This document shows positions 42,539-47,131 of a stretch of 47,131 nt of DNA, in pieces (within the stretch, counting starts at the first letter, position 1; every line of letters begins with the position of its first letter). A program made the translations under genes and the position numbers. The stretch lies in contig JBGPHT010000050.1 of NCBI GenBank assembly GCA_041484525.1, positions 1 through 47,131 of the forward strand, given 5' to 3'. Source of the stretch: JBGPHT01 sp041484525 (GTDB taxonomy: Bacteria > Acidobacteriota > Terriglobia > Bryobacterales > Bryobacteraceae). The notes under the pieces are model-generated. The model made no database searches. It worked only from the letters and a program-made list of their open reading frames with translations, and had not been told where the DNA came from.

Positions 42539-43474
42539 ATGCTCGAAGTCCGCGCCCTCACCAAACGCTACGGCCCCCTGCTAGCGGTGGACTCCATTTC
42601 CTTCGTTGCCCGCCCGGGCGAAACCGTCGGCGTCTTGGGCCCGAACGGCGCCGGCAAGACCACTACCATCTCGATCGTCGCCGGCCTCCTTACCGCCGAT
42701 TCCGGGGAAGTCCTCATCGAAGGCCGCGTCCCCTCGGGCGACACCGACCCCATCAAACGCAAGCTTGGGTTGGTCCCCCAGGAACTGGCGCTGCACGACG
42801 AGCTTTCCGCCCGCGAAAACCTTGTCCTCTGCGGCGCGCTCTACGGTATCACCGGGGCCACGCTCCGCACCACCATGGACGCCGCGCTCGATCTGGCCGG
42901 TCTCTCGGATCGAGCCAAGGACCGCGTCGGCACTTTCAGCGGTGGCATGAAGCGCCGCCTTAATCTCGCCGGCGCCCTGCTGCACGACCCCCAGATTCTG
43001 CTTCTCGACGAACCCACTGTCGGCGTCGACCCGCAGAGCCGCAACGCCATATTCACCTCTCTCGAAGAGCTCCGCCGCCGCGGCAAGACGCTCATCTACA
43101 CCACCCACTACATGGAGGAGGCGGAGCGTCTCTGCGACCAGATCGTCATCATCGACCACGGCAAGGTGATCGCCAACGATACCCTCGAAGCGGTCCGCCG
43201 CCTGGTCCCCGGCGTCAACGTGCTCGAATTCGAACTCGCCAAGCCCGCCGTCGATGGCTGGTGCGACCGTCTGCGCCAGGTGGATGGCGTGGATGCCGCC
43301 GAGATCGCGGACACGCTGTTGCGCGTCACGTTGCGCGACCTCTCCGAGACTTCGCCGCGCGTGCTGGAATGGCTGCACGCGAACGGCATCGGCTACGTGC
43401 ACCTGGCCAGCCAGCGCGCCGATCTCGAAACCGTCTTCCTCTCCCTCACCGGCAGAAAGGTCCGGAACGCATGA
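42539..43474 (+). CDS. ABC-2 type exporter, ATP-binding subunit
   Basis: 311 residues. Walker A GPNGAGKTTTIS (residues 34-45), Q-loop VPQELALHDELSAREN, signature FSGGMKRRLNLAGALLHDPQ, Walker B ILLLDEPTVGVDP and H-loop IYTTHYMEEAERL are all present. The C-terminal ~90 residues are the usual DrrA/CcmA-type extension. It powers the permease encoded next, whose start overlaps its stop (ATGA). Substrate unknown: drug, lipid or polysaccharide exporters have this form. Confidence 0.95.
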   Translation: MLEVRALTKRYGPLLAVDSISFVARPGETVGVLGPNGAGKTTTISIVAGLLTADSGEVLIEGRVPSGDTDPIKRKLGLVPQELALHDELSARENLVLCGALYGITGATLRTTMDAALDLAGLSDRAKDRVGTFSGGMKRRLNLAGALLHDPQILLLDEPTVGVDPQSRNAIFTSLEELRRRGKTLIYTTHYMEEAERLCDQIVIIDHGKVIANDTLEAVRRLVPGVNVLEFELAKPAVDGWCDRLRQVDGVDAAEIADTLLRVTLRDLSETSPRVLEWLHANGIGYVHLASQRADLETVFLSLTGRKVRNA

Positions 43475-44775
43475 ACCTCACCGCCTTCACCGCCCTGGTG
43501 CGCCGCGACCTGCGCCTCTTCACTCTCGACCGCAAAGCCGTCATCATGTCGATTGTGGCGCCCATCCTCATCGCGTCGTTCTTCGGCTTCTTGTTCGGAG
43601 GCGTCGCGGATAGGGAGCCGTCGCGCATCATCGTTGCTGCCATCGACCTGGACCAGTCCGAGATCTCACAGCGTCTTATTAAAGACATGACCGCCGACAA
43701 GGCCCTGGACGTGCGTCCGGATTCGATTGAGCCCGCCCGCGCCGCCGTCCGTGCCGGCAAGATCACCGTCGCTATCGTGGTCCCCAAAGGTTTCGGCGAT
43801 CAATCCGGCAGCGCTCTCTTTCGCGGCCAAAACAAGCCGACAATCGACCTGATGTACGACCCGTCCCACTCGACCGAGCTCGCCATGGTGCGCGGCATTC
43901 TCACACAGCACGTGATGGAGGTGGTGAGCCGGGATGCGTTCTCCGGCGCCGGCGGCCAGCGTGTTACCGGCGAAGCCCTGAGTCAGGTGAACAGCGCGAC
44001 CGGCATGAATTCCGCCGACAAGGACGCGCTCCGCCGCATGCTCGAAAGCGTGGGCCAATGGAACCGCCGCGTGCGCGCGAATCCGCAAGCGGCCGGCGTC
44101 AACGGAGCGGGCGGCGGCCTCAGCCTCCCCTACGCGGTGAAAGAGGAATCTGTGACGGCGCGCAAAGGCGTGCAGTACAACGCCATGGCTCACTCCTTCG
44201 CCGGCATGACGGTCCAGTTCATCCTGATGATGGGGGTGGACGCCGGAATCATCGTCATCACACAGCGCCGCAGCGGCATCTGGAAGCGGCTGCGCGCTGC
44301 GCCGCTCTCGCGCTTCACGATCATCGCCGCCCGCGCCACCAGCGCCGCCCTCATCGCGATGGCGATTCAGTTCATCGTGTTCGGCTTCGCGCGGGTGGTC
44401 TTCCACGTCAGGATCGAAGGCAGCGTCCCCGGCTTCCTCGGCATCTGCGCCGCATTCGCCCTGATGACCGCTGCTTTCGGCCTGATGATCGCCGCCACCG
44501 GCAAGACGCCCGAGGCCACCCGCGGTATTGCGATTCTGTTCACGCTGCTGCTGGTGATGCTCGGCGGCGCGTGGGTCCCGAGCTTCATCTTTCCGCAGTG
44601 GTTGCAGAAGGTGACCTTCCTGGTCCCCACGCGCTGGGCCGTCGACGGTTTCGATGCCATGACGTGGCGCGGTCTCGGCTTCGATGCCGCTGTGCCCCCC
44701 ATCGCCGCCATGCTGGGATTCACGCTGCTGTTCGGCGCGCTCGCTCTGTGGCGCTTCCGCTGGGAAGCGGAGTAG
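43471..44775 (+). CDS. ABC-2 type exporter, permease subunit
   Basis: 434 residues from ATG 43471 (ATGA overlap with the ATPase stop). One N-terminal membrane helix (IMSIVAPILIASFFGFLFGG), a large extracytoplasmic domain (~45-235), then about five membrane helices and the family pattern RRSGIWKRLRAAPLSRFTII and VPTRWAVDGFDAMTWRG. It forms the channel for the neighbouring ATPase. Substrate not predictable from sequence. Intact. Confidence 0.93.
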   Translation: MNLTAFTALVRRDLRLFTLDRKAVIMSIVAPILIASFFGFLFGGVADREPSRIIVAAIDLDQSEISQRLIKDMTADKALDVRPDSIEPARAAVRAGKITVAIVVPKGFGDQSGSALFRGQNKPTIDLMYDPSHSTELAMVRGILTQHVMEVVSRDAFSGAGGQRVTGEALSQVNSATGMNSADKDALRRMLESVGQWNRRVRANPQAAGVNGAGGGLSLPYAVKEESVTARKGVQYNAMAHSFAGMTVQFILMMGVDAGIIVITQRRSGIWKRLRAAPLSRFTIIAARATSAALIAMAIQFIVFGFARVVFHVRIEGSVPGFLGICAAFALMTAAFGLMIAATGKTPEATRGIAILFTLLLVMLGGAWVPSFIFPQWLQKVTFLVPTRWAVDGFDAMTWRGLGFDAAVPPIAAMLGFTLLFGALALWRFRWEAE

Positions 44776-44822
44776 CTGCGGCACAAGCGCCCCCACCCCC
44801 TTCCGGCGACCCTTTTCATCGC

Positions 44823-44867
44823 TTGCATTGAGCGCTGGGCTGTTTTATGATGCTCTCGGTAACCGAG
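44823..44867 (+). promoter_or_regulatory. promoter and operator-like dyad of the ADOP gene
   Basis: A -35-like TTGCAT (44823-44828) and -10 TATGAT (44846-44851) are separated by 17 bp. Just downstream, CTCGGT-A-ACCGAG (44855-44867) is a perfect 6-bp inverted repeat around one base, where a repressor would block initiation. PadR-type repressors often govern ADOP permeases in acidobacteria (recalled), but no such gene is in the window. Confidence 0.5.
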
Positions 44868-44886
44868 GACATGGCCTGATATGAGC

Positions 44887-45707
44887 ATGCCCCCCTGAAG
44901 ACTGGCTCTACACTATCCCGCTACGACTGCGGTCGATCTTCCGCCGCCACTCTGTAGAGGGGTGTGCGACATAAAAGTGGAGCCACCCGGCGCAACCTGA
45001 TTTTTGACGGCCCGCAGGGTCCCGAAGCAAAGGGCCTCAAGGACGGGCAAAACCGCAACAGTCAAGATGTGCGTTCGCCGCACAGCGGCCAGAAGCCTTG
45101 CGTATGTGTACGCTCAGACTCTTGTCGTTTTGTTGAGGATGCGTAGGTCTCTCCACTTTTATGTCGCACACCCTCTGTAGAGCGGGAGCTTGACGAAGAG
45201 CTTCGTTTCCACCTGGACCAGCAGGTCGAACAGAACATCGCCCGCGGCATGAACCCGCGCGAGGCCCGCCGTCAGGCTTTCCTCGCGCTGGATGGCGTGG
45301 AGCGATGCAAGGAGGAATGCCGCGACATGCGCCGCCTGAACCCGGCCGCCGATCTCGTTCACGACCTCGCTTACGCCGCTCGCGTGCTGCGAAAGACTCC
45401 CGGGTTCGCGATCTCGACGGCCATCACGATCGCTCTCGGCATCGGCGCCGCTACCGCCATCTTCAGCGTGACTGACGCCGTCCTGCTGCGTCCTCTGCCG
45501 TACCGGAATCCGGGTCGGCTGGTGCTGGCCGCGGCTTTCGGACTGACGCGCCTCATGACCAGCATGCTCGTCGGTGTCCCGGCGACCGATCCCGCCACGT
45601 TCGCGGCTATGACCTTGCTGTTTTTCCTGATCGCCGCGGTAGCTTCGTGGGTGCCTGCGCGCCGCGCTGCCGCGTTAGATCCGACAGCGGCGCTGCGCGA
45701 GGACTAG
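44887..45707 (+). pseudogene. ADOP-type permease remnant (frameshift, MITE insertion, large internal deletion)
   Basis: The N-terminal part, after mentally removing the MITE and one target copy, reads DWLYTIPLRLRSIFRRHSVE joined to RELDEELRFHLDQQ, then RGMNPREARRQAFLALDGVE and LVHDLAYAARVLRKTPGFAI: the known start of acidobacterial MacB-like duplicated orphan permeases. Its start codon ATG 44887 is out of frame by one base at a run of six C (44890-44895). From about 45525 the frame jumps directly to the protein end (FGLTRLMTSMLVGVPATDPA, then SWVPARRAAALDPTAALRED), so roughly 600 or more residues of the middle are missing. Three independent lesions make it non-functional. Full-length relatives are membrane permeases of about 800 residues. 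Confidence 0.88.
44960..45173. mobile_element. 214-bp MITE with perfect 23-bp TIRs and 9-bp target duplication
   Basis: The left end starts GGGTGTGCGACATAAAAGTG (44960-44982) and the right end (45151-45173) is its exact 23-bp reverse complement. TCTGTAGAG occurs directly outside both ends (44951-44959 and 45174-45182), a 9-bp target-site duplication. The interior has no transposase and no long ORF, so it must be moved by an enzyme encoded elsewhere. Removing the element plus one TCTGTAGAG restores the ADOP reading frame across SVE-RELDEE. The 9-bp duplication is compatible with several IS families; I do not assign one. Confidence 0.93.
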
Positions 45708-45710
45708 GGG

Positions 45711-46430
45711 TCAGGGCGGGGGAAATGTCGACCGCAGCGCCTGCGCCAGTCCCTCGGCCGAGAAGCCGAACGGTCCGGGCGCGCTCTTGTAGATCACGCG
45801 GCTATCGCGTCCGATCAGATAGAGACGATCCGGCCAACCCGTGTACGATCTCTCGGTCTGGTTTTCGATCCCGTCGAGCAGCGCCGGGATGCGGATTCCG
45901 AGCTTCCGGACGCACGCCGAAGCGGTTTCATTGCGCTCGCCATCCGTCCGCGGAGACGCGAACAACACGCCGTCTCGCACATTCGAGGCCTGCCAAAGGT
46001 CCGTGGGATGCGCCTCCTGGATGTACACCACGTAGAACGTCACCCGCTCGCGATACTCGTCGTACAGCTTGTTCAGGGCGGGAACCTCCCGCCGGAATGG
46101 CGGTCAAGTGTAGCTGCCGAATATCAGCGCGACCGGCCGTTCGCGAAGTTCATCGGAGAGTCTCACCGACCGGCTCCGGTCGAGCGCCGGCAGCGAAAAA
46201 TCGGGAGCCTGATCTCCCGCCCGCAGCGTGCCCGCGCGCGCGTGCATCCAGAGCGGCGGGAACGGCAGAATGATCATGGCAGGCATGGGGACGTGCGACA
46301 TGATTGCGCCGAACCGCTCCGGCGGTTGCAGCATCGCGGCGTAGAGGCATGCGGCTGCGATGGCATACGCCACCGCTACCCCCGCCAATACCTTGCCAAC
46401 CGTTTTGAGACGCATCGACTTTCCGAGCAT
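45711..46430 (-). CDS. deiodinase-like thioredoxin-fold selenoprotein (in-frame TGA = Sec)
   Basis: 239 residues if TGA 46106-46104 is read as selenocysteine (residue 109). Start ATG 46430 (alternative ATG 46415) gives a signal/anchor helix (VGKVLAGVAVAYAIAAACLY). The mature part has a redoxin opening (AGTLRAGDQAPDFSLPALDR), then RPVALIFGSYT, the TGA, and PPFRREVPALNKLYDEYRER, VTFYVVYIQEAHPTDLW and GWPDRLYLIGRDSRVIYKSA. The motif GSYT-U-PPF matches the active site of iodothyronine-deiodinase-like proteins, where vertebrates and some bacteria use Sec and others Cys. The frame continues for 131 codons after the TGA with conserved family residues, which a plain nonsense mutation would not explain. 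A SECIS-like hairpin follows the TGA. Likely an envelope thiol/selenol redox protein; SelA/B/C/D must be encoded elsewhere. Confidence 0.82.
46077..46106 (-). promoter_or_regulatory. Sec UGA codon and SECIS-like hairpin
   Basis: After TGA (46106-46104) and a 10-nt spacer, GGCGGG (46093-46088) pairs perfectly with CCCGCC (46082-46077) around the loop AGGTT (46087-46083). Bacterial SECIS elements lie inside the coding sequence just after the UGA and carry a G-U in a small apical loop; the E. coli fdhF loop is AGGUCU. The loop begins 17 nt after the UGA, within the reported range for bacteria. Confidence 0.75.
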
Positions 46431-46471
46431 GAAGCTTATCACTTCGCGGATTCCCGTGTAGCGCCCCCCGC

Positions 46472-46477
46472 TATAAT
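46472..46477 (+). promoter_or_regulatory. -10 TATAAT before the signal peptidase gene
   Basis: Consensus TATAAT ends 7 nt before GTG 46485, so the transcript is probably leaderless. A convincing -35 was not found by eye. Confidence 0.5.
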
Positions 46478-46484
46478 CAGAGTT

Positions 46485-47131
46485 GTGAAGGTAAGCGCTC
46501 TGCTCCGGTTTCGTAACGTCGCGCACGGCGTGCGCCGCGGCTTCATCGCCGAATGGGCGGTCACCGTCGTTCTGCTGCTTTTTGGCACCACGACGCTGCT
46601 GCAGGCATTCGTGATCCCCAGCGGGTCGATGGAGGCTTCGTGCTGGTGGGCGACCACGTACTCGTGGACAAGCTGGCGTACGCTCCCGCGGACGCGGTGA
46701 CGAGCCACTTACTGCCCTATCGCGAGGTGCAGCGCGGCGACGTCATCGTGTTCCGGTACCCGCTCGATATCAGCCAGAATTACGTGAAACGCGCGATCGG
46801 TATCCCGGGCGATCATGTCCGGCTCGCCAACAAGCAGCTCATCCTGAATGGCAAGCCGGTCAACGAGCCGTACGCGGTGCATATTCGCGGGATCGCGGAT
46901 GATCCGTACCGCGATAGCTTCCCGTCGGCGCCTCCGTGGTCGTCGCTGCGGCCCAGGGCGGTCGAGATGCTGCGGCAACACGTGAAGGATGGCGAACTCG
47001 TGGTGCCGCCCGGCTTCATTCTCGCCATCGGCGACAACCGCGAGAATTCGGACGACAGCCGGTTCTGGGGTCTGGTGCCCCGCGAGAACGTCGTAGGGAT
47101 GCCGCTGCTCGTTTATTGGTCGTTTGAGGCG
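46485..47131 (+). pseudogene. lepB: signal peptidase I gene with one frameshift (partial, runs off window)
   Basis: From GTG 46485 the first frame encodes an N-terminal membrane helix (AEWAVTVVLLLFGTTTLLQA) and the catalytic Ser box FVIPSGSME. At 46632-46636 (GAGGC) the frame breaks: the family sequence continues in another frame as FVLVGDHVLVDKLAYAPADA, then RGDVIVFRYP and QNYVKRAIGIPGDHVRLANK, which contains the catalytic Lys (VKRAIGIPGD). Adding one G to the G-run would restore IPSGSME-G-FVLVGDH. It then stays open to the window end with GFILAIGDNRENSDDSRFWG. Either a one-base deletion in the sequence (or assembly) or a true inactivation. Signal peptidase I cleaves exported preproteins; it is normally essential, so another copy or a sequencing error is likely. 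Confidence 0.85.

Noticed and set aside
46104..46106. TGA as an ordinary nonsense mutation in a redoxin pseudogene
   Set aside because: It falls exactly at the Sec column of the family, conserved sequence continues in frame for 131 codons, and a SECIS-like hairpin follows.

Overview
This window looks like chromosome from an Acidobacteriota bacterium of the Solibacter/Bryobacter type. It is GC-rich. The NHL-repeat exported protein at 37552-40623 ends in what I recognise as the C-terminal domain typical of Solibacter exported proteins (TIGR03437-like), and 44887-45707 holds the wreck of an acidobacterial-type duplicated orphan permease (ADOP). Large Ig-repeat exported proteins, NtrYX- and NarXL-type two-component pairs and fused MFS/spermidine-synthase proteins fit the same group. 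This is inference from recalled family patterns; no search was run.

Layout. 1-3200: accessory edge with the N-terminal part of a DNA adenine methyltransferase (Mod-like), a small coiled-coil ORF, an intact tRNA-Leu(CAA), a tyrosine recombinase and a 5'-half tRNA-Leu fragment that looks like an attachment-site scar. 3254-10641: comM, an exported protein gene inserted between two copies of the comM 3' end, then two divergent fused MFS/spermidine-synthase-like genes. 10829-18459: a winged-helix AAA+ ATPase and, divergently, a ~2050-residue exported protein with Asp-box repeats, 16 perfect NPDIA pentapeptides and Ig-like repeats. 18557-20149: hipBA toxin-antitoxin. 20158-30223 (minus strand): one long, tightly packed run of L,D-transpeptidase, a 42-residue membrane peptide, an exported protein, a short SBP_bac_5-like protein, an NtrY-like kinase, an NtrC/NtrX-like regulator, a protein with a diverged diadenylate-cyclase-like domain, SppA and a cation-diffusion-facilitator. 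It reads as a cell-envelope sensing and maintenance cluster.

30334-34534 (minus strand): murB, a 12-repeat ankyrin protein, a NarX-type kinase and a NarL-type regulator, with overlapping start/stop codons linking the last three. 34562-37144: a DUF2461 protein, two possible tiny membrane peptides, a VOC-fold protein and two unrecognised genes. 37552-44775: NHL/Solibacter-domain protein, accBC (minus strand) and an ABC-2 exporter pair (plus strand).

44823-47131 is the most unusual part. An ADOP permease gene has lost its middle, has a frameshift at its start, and is interrupted by a 214-bp MITE with perfect 23-bp terminal inverted repeats and a 9-bp target duplication. Next to it, on the minus strand, is a deiodinase-like thioredoxin-fold gene with an in-frame TGA exactly where the family carries selenocysteine (GSYT-U-PPF), followed by a hairpin with an AGGUU loop that fits a bacterial SECIS element. 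The window ends in a signal peptidase I gene carrying one frameshift. Several genes have a -10-like hexamer only 6-10 nt before the start codon, suggesting leaderless transcripts.
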